Notes under the pieces: model-generated
What the model was told of the DNA's origin: nothing
The model's database searches: none
What the model saw: only the letters and a program-made list of their open reading frames with translations
Translations under genes and position numbers: made by a program
Assembly (NCBI GenBank): GCA_021292105.1
Contig: CM037874.1
Coordinates: 13,932,615 to 13,996,614 of the forward strand
Reading direction: 5' to 3'
DNA from: Anadara kagoshimensis
Lineage: Eukaryota; Mollusca; Bivalvia; Arcoida; Arcidae
Length of the DNA: 64,000 nt
Shown: positions 37,101-47,949 of the stretch, one piece after another
How the letters are laid out: every line of letters begins with the position of its first letter
Numbering within the stretch: position 1 is the first letter of the stretch

Positions 37101-38463
37101 GTAATTGATGATTTGTCGATTCTTTTCTTCACTGACCGTAACTATGTATTGCAGGCATTTGGTATCCATTTACATCCCATATATTTGATGCTTCCAACAG
37201 CCATTTCAACTTCTTTTGCATTTATGTTACCCGTGGCAACGCCTCCTAATGCTATGGTATTTGCGCTTGGATATCTAAAAGCTATTGATTTGGTAAGTCA
37301 AAATTAACAATTTTTTTCACGTAATTACGTTCCAACACGTGTTGTCTCTCTTATTTTTGACACTCAGTTCTAATTGTATACATGATACTCTTTGATATAT
37401 ACAGCGTACCATGCACAATGAAATGCATATAACAACAGCAGTTCATTAACTCATATAATTCCCACGTTAATAATGTGCCTGAATTATGCTTACGTCTATT
37501 TAGTTACCTTTTCTATAAATTTAATTAACCACTACGGTAGCTCAGTTGGTAGAGTGTTCGCTTTGTATGTGAGAGGTCGTGGGTTGGAACCCCGGCGGCC
37601 GGGGTCAGACCAAGACTCAAAATGGTAGTGAGTTTTCTTTCGCCAATCTCTCGATACTTGGAAATGAAAGTCACGAATTCCTTGGGAAGATGCCTTAAAA
37701 ACCAATGCTTCGTGTGACGACAGGCATTACACGTAAAAGAACCCTCCGCACTGTAAAGGTCAAAACTTACTTCACCTTTAGCTTGCGACGTCTGATCATC
37801 AGTGAAATATTAATGACTAGGACATAAAACCCAATTCAATCAATTCAATAAATATAAATTAATTTAACAAGTCGTTGATCGGGTTTGTTCGTACTCTTGA
37901 CAAGTCTTTTTTAATGATTACATTTGGTATGTCGGTACTCATGGGTGACAATCACGTGACTTATGTTGATCACACACATAGAGGGAGGAAGAAGCTGAGT
38001 TCAAAGGTAAGATGACCTCAGTTTTATATGATAGATACATTGTCGAAGTGTTTGCAGAAACTTCAGGCGTTGAATGTTGTAAGGGTACTTAATGCATGTA
38101 TACATCTTTTGTAGGCTGTTTTTTTATCGAAATTTACGCGTTATCATATAAAACTAAGGTAATCTTACCTTCAAAGCGAGCTCCTCTCTCTCTGTTTTAA
38201 CAAAGGTCGCGTTATTGTCACACATGTTACTACATCCTTACCTTTGAGGAAACGTTGTTTAACAATAGAATTTATTCTATTTCCAGATAAAACCAGGATG
38301 TATACTGAATATGTTGTGTGCTTTAGTTTTAACTTTAGCAATGAATACCTGGGGACGAGTTTATTTACATTTGGACGATTTCCCACAATGGGGACGAGAA
38401 CATGGAAATTTGATATCAAACGCAACGGAAATATTCATGAATGTAACAGTTGTACCGATCTAA
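27011..38463 (+). CDS. SLC13-family Na+/carboxylate cotransporter, paralog A (first exon not located)
   Basis: Thirteen exons: 27011-27160, 27706-27821, 28531-28688, 29349-29436, 30089-30265, 30864-30983, 31638-31718, 32598-32702, 33096-33181, 34486-34610, 36470-36631, 37155-37292, 38287-38463. All are GT-AG and in frame, giving 560 residues; about 40 N-terminal residues are missing. Hallmarks are [74 protein letters not shown] and [18 protein letters not shown]. The family moves citrate, succinate and other dicarboxylates (or sulfate) with Na+ across the plasma membrane. Oddly, the first SNT motif is GNI (28580-28588) and GTGPN is GTAPN. Two possible N-glycosylation sites (NAT, NVT) lie at the C-terminal end. 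AATAAA is at 38593-38598. It faces paralog B tail-to-tail. Confidence 0.92.
27895..28003 (-). mobile_element. Decayed retroelement R1 tail in SLC13-A
   Basis: Short reverse-oriented fragment with AATCGCAATCAAAAAAGC and CACATGAGCTTCCACAGAGG, matching the tip region of the family. Similar decayed fragments in the later introns lie at 32340-32520 and 35145-35322. Confidence 0.55.
28289..28475. mobile_element. Inverted-repeat element (MITE) just upstream of SLC13-A exon 28531
   Basis: The left arm CCTGTCGAACGTTTAACATT-TAGCTAACGAA and right arm TTCGTTAGCACATTGACAAA-TTTCGACAGG are inverted copies of about 30 bp with a few mismatches, enclosing about 125 bp. It has no coding capacity. Related single arms occur at 8685 and 31795. 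Confidence 0.7.
31088..31163 (+). repeat. (CA)n microsatellite
   Basis: An almost pure CA run of about 76 bp, interrupted once by CACGAACAC, lies in the SLC13-A intron between exons 30983 and 31638. The Thr-His or Cys-Val open frames over it are artefacts. Confidence 0.95.
33300..33610 (+). repeat. Dispersed repeat with ACTAGACGGCCGTTTCGGAA-type core
   Basis: The stretch matches 50200-50470 (+) along its length. Its 3' core (complement of ACTAGACGG.CG.TTCGGAAT) matches 39290-39330 and 42105-42145, one in each 2.8-kb unit, and 58180-58215, all on the other strand. The 102-codon frame over it is not conserved in the other copies, so I treat it as non-coding repeat. Confidence 0.6.
35326..36446 (+). 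repeat. Tandemly doubled 561-bp fold-back unit with CRE palindromes
   Basis: Unit 1 (about 35326-35886) and unit 2 (about 35887-36446) are nearly identical, offset by 561 bp. Each opens with a long hairpin: AATCCATTATGAGTATCCAT ... GAGGGGTTGAACATTTC, a short loop, then the full complement with arms of about 60 bp. Each closes with a palindrome around GTGAGATACGCGTATCTCAC. Between are two TGACGTCA palindromes (GATGACGTCATG, twice per unit) and one further TGACGTCAC site. Only a few base differences separate the units, so the doubling is recent. Unit 2 ends about 23 bp before the acceptor of the SLC13-A exon at 36470. Confidence 0.85.
37529..37849 (+). repeat. Full-length tRNA-derived SINE in last SLC13-A intron
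   Basis: Head ACGGTAGCTCAGTTGGTAGA with B box GGGTTGGAACCCC, body GAAATGAAAGTCACG, tail AGTGAAATATTAATGACTAG then GACATAAAACCC and (TCAAT)n. This is the subfamily of 3640-3915. Confidence 0.8.
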
Positions 38464-39624
38464 GGATTGTGGAGTAAAGGGTCTTAAGTAATTTTGTGTA
38501 TTTGCGACACTAAGTTTAAAATGAAAGAATGCCAATGCATTACATATGAATAAGTATAGAAAGAAGGGACAACAAATATTAGAACTATTGAAAATAAAAC
38601 TGACACTGGAACAAATTGAAATAAAATTTCGTTAAAAGCAAAAAAAATGTACGAAGAAAGTTTTAAAAAAAAATGAGCCGTGCTTAGCATTAATATTCAC
38701 TGATGTGGTCATAGTACTATCCGAGAAACCTAACCGTCAAACGTATTTTGCAACAAATTGTCGATAAATACGCCCATTTAAAAACATAAGCATTGTTTTA
38801 TCCATCCATTATCACCTACGTGAATATATCATCTTACATAAAACATTTTCATCTCATTTTTAAGATAAAATTAATGCTCTTGGTTAAATTGAATATTGTT
38901 TCTCTGTTGCATTTTCCCTTTTATTTAAGAAATAAATTTTCAAATTAAGGATTAGTAATTGTTACAAAACATGCAATGAGAGTTTTTTGCGAAACTTAAG
39001 TGTCATGTTGTCTTCCTTTCACTACGTACTCCATTGATTGTGTTCTTTTAAATTAAAAAAGAACAGGTACACAACAAGTTCTCATTTCAGCAATGTGCCT
39101 GTGTAATTTTTAATCATATTTCGAAAATGTTCATGTAAAATACAACTCACTTTTAATATAGTGAAACTAAAATAATTACAACTAGACAGAATAGATGCTA
39201 AGCAATTTATTATGTTAATTCATAGTTATTAACTTTTTCATCATGAATAAAATAATTTATATTACATATTATACCAGTTTTGAATTTACAGCACTAGACG
39301 GCCGTTTCGGAATACATTTCCTCATGCGTTTCTAATTATGTCACAAACTTAAGTTTGAAATCTGCGTCCAAAATTATCTAAAGTACATTAGTCTGTATAA
39401 TTAAATTTAATTGAATCGTTTTGCAAGCAAGTTATACATGCATTCAGCTTTTTGACATTGTTTTTCTGGATAAAGTTCTTTTACCTCGCCTATTGTTGCG
39501 GTTTATAAATACTTGTAAAAATCCAATTTGATCTTTTTCTCTTTTTCCATGTACTTCTTCAGTGTTATAAATGTTTCTTTCAAATGCAACAAAAGTTTCT
39601 TTCGATGTCTTATTTGACAACATT

Positions 39625-39876
39625 TTATTGTCCTTTACCATATTTTAACCTCAATTTTTTCAATGGTCGTTTATTGTCGGCAATTGGTATACGTTCTATG
39701 GGCTTGGCACGTCGTAGATCTCCATTATTTCCAAAATCGTAATTGTAGTTTAAACTCCGATGGCTTTTGTCACGTTTTATAATCACGTCACCTATTTGTT
39801 CGCCGTTTATTCCTGGTGTCAAAGATAGTAAGGTTAAAACGACGATTACAACTAACCAAAGCTTGATGCTTTCCAT
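39625..39876 (-). CDS. Small secreted cationic peptide, copy 1
   Basis: Intronless frame of 83 residues from the ATG at 39876-39874; a longer frame would need a GTG start. Residues 1 to about 25 (MESIKLWLVVIVVLTLLSLT...GING) are a signal peptide. The mature part has no Cys, is rich in Lys/Arg, and has dibasic KR and RR sites bracketing a segment with SLNYNYDFG; it ends KKLRLKYGKGQ. The protein is identical to copy 2. The stop TAA is inside CAATAAAATG, so the codon overlaps an AATAAA hexamer (39624-39629 on the plus strand). A TATATAAG box lies about 90 bp upstream and CCAATCGCGTTAT at 40005-40017. I do not recognise the family; a cleaved hormone-like or antimicrobial-type peptide is possible but unproven. 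Confidence 0.7.
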   Translation of the reverse strand: MESIKLWLVVIVVLTLLSLTPGINGEQIGDVIIKRDKSHRSLNYNYDFGNNGDLRRAKPIERIPIADNKRPLKKLRLKYGKGQ

Positions 39877-40004
39877 TTTAGTCACTTTAATGATCTCGTA
39901 GTTATATACAGTATGGATGCCTAGAATATTAAGTTATCGGTGTGTTTAATTTAAAAAAATAGATGCTTATATATTCAATAATTAGATCTCGTGATAGGTT
40001 TTAA

Positions 40005-40017
40005 CCAATCGCGTTAT
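40005..40017. promoter_or_regulatory. Shared CCAATCGCGTTAT promoter element, copy 1
   Basis: This 13-mer (plus strand) lies about 130 bp upstream of the copy 1 ATG and is present at the same relative place in copy 2 (42818-42830) and in the diverged third paralog (50026-50038). Farther upstream, AACAGGTT(A/G)CA is also shared. Conservation in an otherwise diverged flank suggests function; a CCAAT-box role is an inference. Confidence 0.55.
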
Positions 40018-40659
40018 CGTTAGCTGCACTTATAATTATAGAAACAGGTTACAGAGGTTATTGCAAGATAATCAAATAAATTAACAGAAAAAAATAAAAT
40101 ACAGATTTGTCAAAAGTTTAACGCAAATGTTAACAAAACAGAATCCAAAATAGGTTGCTTGCTAGCCAATACTTAGATTGCTAGGTTCCACATCAGCAGC
40201 TATGATTGGTCACACCTGACATTTGAGCTCGAAAAGGGTTAAGTACAGACCGAGTGATCGTTACGTTGTAGATGTGTAGTTTCATAGTCTAAAATTATCG
40301 AATATAATTATGGAAACTTGACTTGATTTATTTTACTTACGAATGGTATAATCCTACACCCGTGCACGCGATAGTGTATGATGGAGATATAGACGTGAAT
40401 GAATTTTTTTAATGTCCAGAACGAGGTTGAGTGAGTTCTATCCGTTGGAAATACCTACCCGATTTTGTGATATCTCTGTCTTACACAGGTAAAAAACATC
40501 GCTTCTGCTTTGCAATCATATGTCAAAGAAACATACCGTACTTAGTTATTAGGTGGCAAAGATGAGCCGCAGCCTGTTGACGTCTTTGTCAGGACAGTAT
40601 TCAATTTTCAACAGATATATGTGTGTATGCCGGATATTGTTGAAAGGTATAATGTCTTT

Positions 40660-40850
40660 GTATAAAAATTACCCTGGATATAACTTGACGTCCCCTAGCT
40701 CTACGTTCAATTCATCCCCAATTTTGATTGTACACACGGCGGTTGTAGATAGCTTAACAGAAGGCGCAACTCTTCCGGAGCACCGGACCTCACTTCCTAA
40801 TAGACGTTTCCCTAAATTTGCCAACTTCACAATTTATACTTTAATTTGGA
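40660..40850 (+). mobile_element. Decayed retroelement R1 tail, copy in unit 1
   Basis: Text such as CCTGGATATAACTTGACGTC, CTTCCGGAGCACC and GACCTCACTTCC matches the R1 tail. The equivalent copy in unit 2 is at 43475-43665. The open frames through it (113 and 69 codons in the two units) differ because of an indel, so they are not coding. Confidence 0.65.
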
Positions 40851-42438
40851 ATTGCTTTTTGTTATGTTTGTTTTTTGTCTGTGTGGTACTTTAAAAAAAT
40901 TTTTTTTGTAAGAAAACCTAATTTAATAGAAAAAAACTAATAACATAGCATCTGCTGCAACATATAAAGTGATTATTAAAAATAATTTAATTAACGTAAT
41001 TGCATATTGACGTTTTCAATTTTAGAATTCTGAAAAAAATTATTAATTGTTTTTTTTGGATATGTTGCCTGTTGCAAAATCCATGTTTTTCAGTTACATG
41101 CCAATCAATGCACAAAATATTACATATATAAGCCCACTGTTTGATTCGGCTGATGTATATTACTATCTCGAAAATCTTTTTAGGTATTTGTTAAAAAGAT
41201 ACAAAGAACCTCTGTTTATATTCGATATAGGCTGCAGTGTTTACAATATTATAAATGGGTCATTCACCATCGTATTAACTTTAAAACCAATGCTAACCTT
41301 TATCACGATGTATACAGTTTATTCCACAAAGTAACGTCACCCTTAACTATTGACTATTAGTGTTGTCAGTAACCTTCTTTAGTACTCCAACGCCGTTATA
41401 TGACAAAATCCCCAAAACATGAATTTTAGCAAGATTTTTGACTGTGAATTGCGTACAAGAACCTGCGAAGAATTCATATTTTCGACGTCGAACCCTGAAT
41501 CTGTTGTTGTAACAGGGTTAGTGTTAGAATCTACCAAAATAGTTGATAAACAGAGCTTTTGCAGCCCGAAAAAGCACTGGTATCGGATCAGGAAATCAGA
41601 ATGTCATAATTTGTATCGATCACTACTTCATCGTGTTAGAGCTGTTATTCAAGTAAGACGTGCTTCTTCAAAACACTAGCTGTAAATTAGTTTGTGTTGA
41701 TACCAAACAATGTAACTGATTCTAGTTAAACCACTTCTAAATGAAATGTATTTGAATTTTTTGTTCTTACTAGTACAAAACATGCAATGAGAATTTTTTG
41801 CGAAACTTAAGTATCATGTTGTCTTCATTTCACTACATACTCTATTGATTGTGTTCTTTAAAATAAAAAAAGAACAGGTACACAATAAGTTCTCATTTCA
41901 GCAATGTGCCCGTGTAATTTGTTATCATATATCGAATATGTTCATGAAAAATACAACTCACTTTTAAAATAGTGAAACTAAAATAATTACAACTAGATGG
42001 AATAAATGCTAAGCAATTTATTATATTAATTCATACTTATTAACTTTTTCATCATGAATAAAATAATCCATATCACATATTATACCAGTTTTGAATTTAC
42101 AGCACTAGACGGCCGTTTCGGGATACATTTCCTCATGCGTTTCTAATTATCTTTCAAACTTAAGTTTGAAATCTGCGTCCAAAATTATCAACGGTACATT
42201 AATCTGTGTAATTAAATTTAATTAAATCGTTTTGCAAGCAAGTTATATATGCATTCAGCTTTTTGACATTGTTTTTCTGGATAAAGTTCTTTTACCTTGC
42301 CTATTGTTGCGGTTTATAAATACTTGTAAAAATCCAATTTGATCTTTTTCTCTTTTTCAATGTACATCTTCAGTGTTATAAATGTTTCTTTCAAATGCAA
42401 CAAAAGTTTCTTCCGATGTCTTCTTATTTGACAACATT

Positions 42439-42690
42439 TTATTGTCCTTTACCATATTTTAACCTCAATTTTTTCAATGGTCGTTTATTGTCGGCGATTG
42501 GTATACGTTCTATGGGCTTGGCACGTCGTAGATCTCCATTATTTCCAAAATCGTAATTGTAGTTTAAACTCCGATGGCTTTTGTCACGTTTTATAATCAC
42601 GTCACCTATTTGTTCGCCGTTTATTCCTGGTGTCAAAGATAGTAAGGTTAAAACGACGATTACAACTAACCAAAGCTTGATGCTTTCCAT
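42439..42690 (-). CDS. Small secreted cationic peptide, copy 2
   Basis: The encoded 83 residues are the same as those of copy 1. The only coding difference I see is silent (an Ile codon near the IPIADN segment). The start is the ATG at 42690-42688. The stop again overlaps AATAAA, and the promoter element CCAATCGCGTTAT is at 42818-42830. Both copies are intact, so dosage is doubled unless one is silenced. Confidence 0.7.
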   Translation of the reverse strand: MESIKLWLVVIVVLTLLSLTPGINGEQIGDVIIKRDKSHRSLNYNYDFGNNGDLRRAKPIERIPIADNKRPLKKLRLKYGKGQ

Positions 42691-42817
42691 TTTAGTCACT
42701 TTAATGACCTCGTAGTTATATACAGTATGGGTGCCTAGAATATTAAGTTATCGGTGTGTTTAATTTAAAAAAAAGATGCTTATATATTCAATAATTAGAT
42801 CTCGTGATAGGTTTTAA

Positions 42818-42830
42818 CCAATCGCGTTAT
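42818..42830. promoter_or_regulatory. Shared CCAATCGCGTTAT promoter element, copy 2
   Basis: It is identical in sequence and relative position to the element at 40005-40017. As the two units are recent duplicates, its presence here adds little beyond the match to the third paralog. Confidence 0.5.
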
Positions 42831-44861
42831 CGTTAGCTGCACTTATAATTATAGAAACAGGTTACAGAGGTTATTGCAAGATAATCAAATATATTAACAG
42901 AAAAAAATAAAATACAGATTTGTCAAAAGTTTAACGCAAATGGTAACAAAACAGAATCCAAAATAGGTTGCTTGCTAGCCAATACTTAGATTGCTAGGTT
43001 CCACATCAGCAGCTATGATTGGTCACACCTGACATTTGAGCTCGAAAAGGGTTAAGTACAGACCGAGTGATCGTTACGTTGTAGATGTGTAGTTTCATAG
43101 TCTAAAATTATCGAATATAATTATGGAAACTTGACTTGATTTATTTTACTTACGAATGGTATAATCCTACACCCGTGCACGCGATAGTGTATGATGGAGA
43201 TATAGACGTGAATGAATTTTTTTAATGTCCAGAACGAGGTTGAGTGAGTTCTATCCGTTGGAAATACCTACCCGATTTTGTGATATCTCTGTCTTACACA
43301 GGTAAAAAACATCGCTTCTGCTTTGCAATCATATGTCAAAGAAACATACCGTACTTAGTTATTAGGTGGCAAAGATGAGCCGCAGCCTGTAGACGTCTTT
43401 GTCAGGACAGTATTCAATTTTCAACAGATATATGTGTGTATGCCGGATATTGTTGAAAGGTATAATGTCTTTGTATAAAAAATTACCCTGGATATAACTT
43501 GACGTCCCCTAGCTCTACGTTCAATTCATCCCCAATTTTGATTGTACACACGGCGGTTGTAGATAGCTTAACAGAAGGCGCAACTCTTCCGGAGCACCGG
43601 ACCTCACTTCCTAATAGACGTTTCCCTAAATTTGCCAACTTCACAATTTATACTTTAATTTGGAATTGCTTTTTGTTATGTTTGTTTTTTGTCTGTGTGG
43701 TACTTTAAAATTAATTTTTTTTGTAAGAAAACCTAATTTAATAGAAAAAAACTAATAACATAGCATCTGCTGCAACATATAAAGTGATTATTAAAAATAA
43801 TTTAATTAACGTAATTGCATATTGACGTTTTCAATTTTAGAATTCTGAAAAAAATTATTAATTGTTTTTTTTGGATATGTTGCCTGTTGCAAAATCCATG
43901 TTTTTCAGTTACATGCCAATCAATGCACGAAATATTACATATATAAGCCCACTGTTTGATTCGGCTGATGTATATTACTATCTCGAAAATCTTTTTAGGT
44001 ATTTGTTAAAAAGATACAAAGAACCTCTGTTTATATTCGATATAGGCTGCAGTGTTTACAATATTATAAATGGGTCATTCACCATCGTATTAACTTTAAA
44101 ACCAATGCTAACCTCTATCACGATGTATACAGTTTATTCCACGAAGTAACGCCACCCTTAACTATTGACTATTAATGTTGTCAGTAACCTTCTTTAGTAC
44201 TCCAACGCCGTTATATGACAAAATCCCCAAAACATGAATTTTAGCAAGATTTTTGACTGTGAATTGCGTACAAGAACCTGCGAAGAATTCATATTTTCGA
44301 CGTCGAACCCTGAATCTGTTTCTGTTGTTGTAACAGGGTTAGTGTTAGAATCTACCAAAAATAGTTGATAAACAGAGCTTTTGTAGCCCGAAAAAGCACT
44401 GGTATCGGATCAGGAAATCAGAATGTCATAATTTGTATCGATCACTACTTCATCGTGTTAGAGCTGTTATTCAAGTAAGACGTGCTTCTTCAAAACACTA
44501 GCTGTAAATTAGTTTGTGTTGATACCAAACAATGTAACTGATTCTAGTTAAACCACTTCTAAATGAAATGTATTTGAATTTTTTGTTCTTACTAGTATTG
44601 TATTAGTGTGTGACGTTTCTTTATGGAATGAGCTGTATTGTCTAGTATAGTACACATGCTGTGATATTTATTGTTTACATGATAATTCATACTAATCTCT
44701 GCTCGCAATATACCTGGATCAAGAATTGATTGATAAGCAGTTTGTACACGTAGTGGGAACAAGTGCTTCGATCGCCTATTAATTTTTATAGTAAAATAAA
44801 TCAGATTGAAACGTTTAGCAAACACATTAGATGTTTAAATTAATCTAAAATAAATAACTTT

Positions 44862-45235
44862 TGAACCAGGGATTATTGCAAGCTAAGATTATCAAGGCCC
44901 TAATAGACTTATGACCGTCATCACAATATTGATGGTTCTGTATAGAAAATTACACTAGATATATTTAACGTCCAATAGGTTCATGTCCCTTTTATTATCA
45001 CAATATTGATGGTTTTGTATAGAAAATAATACACTAGATATATTTAACGTCTCATAATTTCATGTCCCTTTTATTCTTAATTTTGATTTTACACATGACA
45101 AGTGTAGCTAGCTGAATAGGCACCCGGCCTCACTTCCCTGGTGAAAGGTCAAGCGTTTTGAACTTATCTAGTATTAAAATGTTTTGGTATTGTGGTTTGG
45201 ACATGAATTGGTATATTTGCTTTTGATTAACATTG
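44862..45235 (+). mobile_element. Retroelement R1 tail, forward, with internal 73-bp duplication
   Basis: The sequence includes CAGGGATTATTGCAAGC and the usual tail. The block TCACAATATTGATGGTT...CATGTCCCTTTTATT occurs twice in tandem at about 44929-45074. Its 3' tip lies about 25 bp from the 3' tip of the reverse-oriented copy that starts at 45255, making a tail-to-tail pair. Confidence 0.7.
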
Positions 45236-45254
45236 TGTTTCTCTATACAGTTAA

Positions 45255-46680
45255 GTTAATCAAAACAAACATACTAATCCATGTCCGGTTCACAATCCAG
45301 AAGCAAAGTAAACACTGACAAGTTAGGTTAGACACGTGAACTTCCACCTGGAAAGTGAGGCCGGTTACTCCGGAAGGGTAAGCGCCTACTGTTTAGCTAG
45401 CTACACCCGCCACGTGTGTAATCAAAATTGTGTGAAAGGAACATGGAACTGTGGGACGTCAAATATATCCAGGGCAATCCTGGACACAGAGACGTCAAAC
45501 TTATCAACAATACTGTGATGGCGGCCATAAAACTTTTTGAGGGCCTTAATAAGCCTCGGCTTGCAATATTCCTGAGTCAACAATTTAATTGCAAGCAACC
45601 TACTTCGTTGTACAAAGTCCCTGTAGTGGGAACGGGCTCTTCCATAGCGTATTAATTGGGAAACAAATACACCACCATAAGCAGGAGAAGCAGGTATATT
45701 GCTGAATAGAAAAGGAAAGTTGACAACAGAAAATTTGAAGTCATCATGTTTGTCATAAAGTTTCAAATGTAGCCTTTCGTGTGCGTCATAAGTCATAAAT
45801 CTAAATATGAAGCAGAACTTGAGGATTTAGTCTTTTATTTCAAGGTCACTAGGATAAATGACATTCACATAGTCTTCAAATTTAGGATTGTTAAGAGACG
45901 GAACGTCATCTATATATCTGTCTGTTGAGTTGAATGATTTGGCGACAATCTTCTCTCCAGATTTAACACGGTTCTGCATAAATTCAATGCAAGCAATGGT
46001 GCACAGTTTGTACCCATTGGTATACCGATTGTTTGCTGAAAAACTATATTACCAAAAATAACAAATATGTTATGTATCAAAAACTCCAATATTTTGTTGA
46101 TGGTATCTTCAGTATATTTTTTGTTTGGAATCCGTATGATGCTTGACAAAATAACCAGAATCCCTGTTCAGAACCAGATATTTGTATCTTGGCTTACCGT
46201 TTTTGTAAAAGAATGACGAGTGAATAATTTCTTTTAGACGTTCTTTCAATTTAGAATGAGGGATAGTGGTGTATAGTGTAGAAAAATAAAATGTTTTTAT
46301 ACTTTTTACATGAAATAAATTATTAGAAGTAATTCTTTAGAATTTTAGAGAATCCACTTTTGGTTGATTCCAGATGTAAAATATACTCTTTCTGAATAAG
46401 ATTGAAGACCATCTTTGACGATTGTCAAAATTTGTGTTAGAGTTACCGATAATAATTTAGTAGTACATTTAGACGAGCCTGCAAATACAAGTAAGATTGA
46501 TACCGAAAGACTCGAGAACTCTCCTATGGTTGGAAAGAACTTTACCTTTGGTAAAATTAGTTCTAGTATATGCAGGGTTATTTGATATACTATCTAAACC
46601 AAGCTCCTTAATAAGACATTCAAGGTAGAATCTCTTACAAACGAGAATAATGTTGTTGGAAGCCTGGGACAACACCATAT
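45255..46680 (-). pseudogene. Reverse-transcriptase pseudogene, longest copy of family R1
   Basis: Read on the minus strand from about 46680, broken frames encode SQASNNIILVCKRFYLECL (N-terminal part), then YTEDTINKILEFL and FQQTIGIPMGTNCAPLLA, then LYDKHDDFKFSVVNFPFL and SQLIRYGRARSHYRDFVQRS, then [15 protein letters not shown]. The IPMGTNCAPLLA block is an RT core motif. The order matches a class of animal retroelements without an LTR that I think are Penelope-related, but that label is tentative. Stops and frameshifts, for example before 45796 and near 46150, make it dead. The 3' end supplies the consensus tail of all R1 fragments. Confidence 0.75.
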
Positions 46681-46904
46681 TTGTTGTGTATGTCTGTTAG
46701 AATTGCCTTCTGGATACATGAGTACTAAAGCCGGTTTAGTACTCATAGACACTTTAAGTTTGGCGATCCTCGTTTTAACGAAAGATCTTAAGTTACTTAT
46801 GTTGTGTTTTCAAGAGAAGGTTTACTCTGTTTCGTAAACTCGCTACGTCTTATTACAAATAATCACCATTATTGTTTCTGAAAACAAAGTTTTTTCCTTG
46901 GTGA

Positions 46905-46990
46905 CTGAGTGGTCTAAATTGCGCACTTACGGAAACACGGAATTCTCGCTGCCCGGGATCGAATCCCAGTTTACATCTTCGAACTAACCG
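46905..46990 (+). repeat. tRNA-like SINE head
   Basis: The sequence CTTGGTGACTGAGTGGTCTA ... GCCCGGGATCGAATCCC looks like a type-II (long variable arm) tRNA head with A and B boxes. The 3' half and acceptor stem are poor, so a SINE is more likely than a tRNA gene. Confidence 0.4.
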
Positions 46991-47034
46991 CCTCTATATG
47001 AGTAATTGAATCTTGACTGGGCAGTTTTAACTTC

Positions 47035-47300
47035 ATTACACTACTCCAACAGTTCTTTTAATCTATTAATTTACATGACCTCGTGATAAGACGGAATATA
47101 AATGCCTTGTATTCTGATTGATGAAAATAGTAGTTGGAAAATATTTTTATGAAAAAACCTATATATTGAGAAAGATAGATTCTGACAAGATTAATTATAA
47201 CGCATCTGCTGCGACAACTATATTAATAATTACCCTTTCGTTTGTAGAATTCTCAAATTGTGTTTTTGAATTTGTTGGGTGTTATCGACTATATGTTTTC
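47035..47300 (+). repeat. Diverged local duplication, copy 1
   Basis: The sequence from TTACATGACCTCGTGATAAG to GTAGAATTCTCAAA is repeated at 47690-47935 with about 10% differences. The end of it (GAATTCTCAAA ... GTTGGGTGTTATCGACTATA) also resembles 41020-41100, 48297-48345 and 51456-51520. It seems to be an old duplicated block shared with the peptide-gene units. Confidence 0.6.
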
Positions 47301-47391
47301 AGTTACAGCTACTCGGTGAGAAAACAACTAGATAGATCAGTTGGTAGAGTGTTCACTTCGTAGGTGAATGCAAGCTCGAACAACGTAATCC

Positions 47392-47615
47392 ACCACCCTA
47401 CAGTCCCAAATTGGCACCCAGTGATTATTTCCTATTTAGAAATTTGAAATCCCATTTACGGGGAATCAGATTTCCTGATGATGATGGACTTAAGGCTGCC
47501 ACAGAGGCATGGTTTCAGGGCCAAACCGAAGACTTCTATTTCAAATGGTATAGACAGTCTGAAAGAAAAGTGGACTAAGTGCATCGGGGTAAATGGGGAC
47601 TATTTTGAAAAATGA
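47392..47615 (+). pseudogene. C-terminal remnant of a mariner transposase
   Basis: The frame from 47392 encodes PPYSPKLAPSDYFLFRNLKS, then HLRGIRF and AWFQGQTEDFYFKW; after one frameshift it resumes with GIDSLKEKWTKCIGVNGDYF and a stop. The block SP.LAPSDYFLF holds the third Asp of the mariner DDD catalytic triad. Only the last third of the transposase is left, and it is frameshifted, so it is inactive. No inverted repeat could be paired with it. It is inserted between the two copies of the local duplication, next to a SINE head at about 47315-47380. Confidence 0.85.
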
Positions 47616-47689
47616 TAATAAAATGTATGGTATATACCCCGTTCTATGAACTTTTTGACCTCCCCTCGTATGAGTAATTGGATCTCGAC

Positions 47690-47935
47690 TGGACAGTTTT
47701 AACCTCATTTCTCTACTTCAAAGTTTCTTTTAATTTGTTAATTTACATGACCTCGTAATTAGACGGAATATAAATGCCTTGTATTCTAAGATTGATGGAA
47801 ATAGAAGTTGGAAAAAATATTTTTTATGAAAAAACATATATATTGAGAAAGATAGACTCTGACAATATTAATTATAACGCATGCGTTACGGCAATTAAAT
47901 GAATCATTAATCTTGTAGAATTCTCAAACTTTTAA
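47690..47935 (+). repeat. Diverged local duplication, copy 2
   Basis: This is the partner of 47035-47300: TTACATGACCTCGTAATTAG ... AGACGGAATATAAATGCC ... GTAGAATTCTCAAAC. The two blocks are about 650 bp apart and are separated by the mariner remnant. Confidence 0.6.
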
Positions 47936-47949
47936 ACTTTTATATTGAC

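Larger units (their letters stand above)
38964..41774 (+). repeat. 2.8-kb tandem duplication, unit 1
   Basis: From ACAAAACATGCAATGAG the sequence runs 2811 bp before the same string restarts at 41775. The unit carries, on the minus strand, the secreted peptide gene at 39625-39876 with its promoter. On the plus strand it has a decayed R1 tail (40660-40850) and AT-rich sequence. Divergence from unit 2 is uneven: several differences per 100 bp in the first 450 bp, very few afterwards. Confidence 0.92.
41775..44598 (+). repeat. 2.8-kb tandem duplication, unit 2
   Basis: This is the second copy of 38964-41774, ending at about CTTACTAGTA near 44598, the same string as at the end of unit 1. It carries peptide copy 2. 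A plus-strand frame of 86 codons in unit 1 (41419-41679) is broken here by a 6-bp insertion and a one-base indel. The 95-codon frame seen in both units differs by two amino-acid changes with no silent ones, so neither is supported as a gene. Confidence 0.92.

Noticed and set aside
40553..40894. 113-codon plus-strand frame
   Set aside because: It runs through a decayed R1 retroelement tail and is disrupted by an indel in the second 2.8-kb unit.
41047..41334. Plus-strand 95-codon frame, also present at 43862-44149 in the second unit
   Set aside because: It begins at a TTG, sits in AT-rich sequence, and the two copies differ by two amino-acid changes and no silent ones, as expected for non-coding DNA; no signal or known domain.
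41419..41679. Plus-strand 86-codon frame in unit 1
   Set aside because: The matching stretch of unit 2 has a 6-bp insertion and a one-base indel that break the frame.
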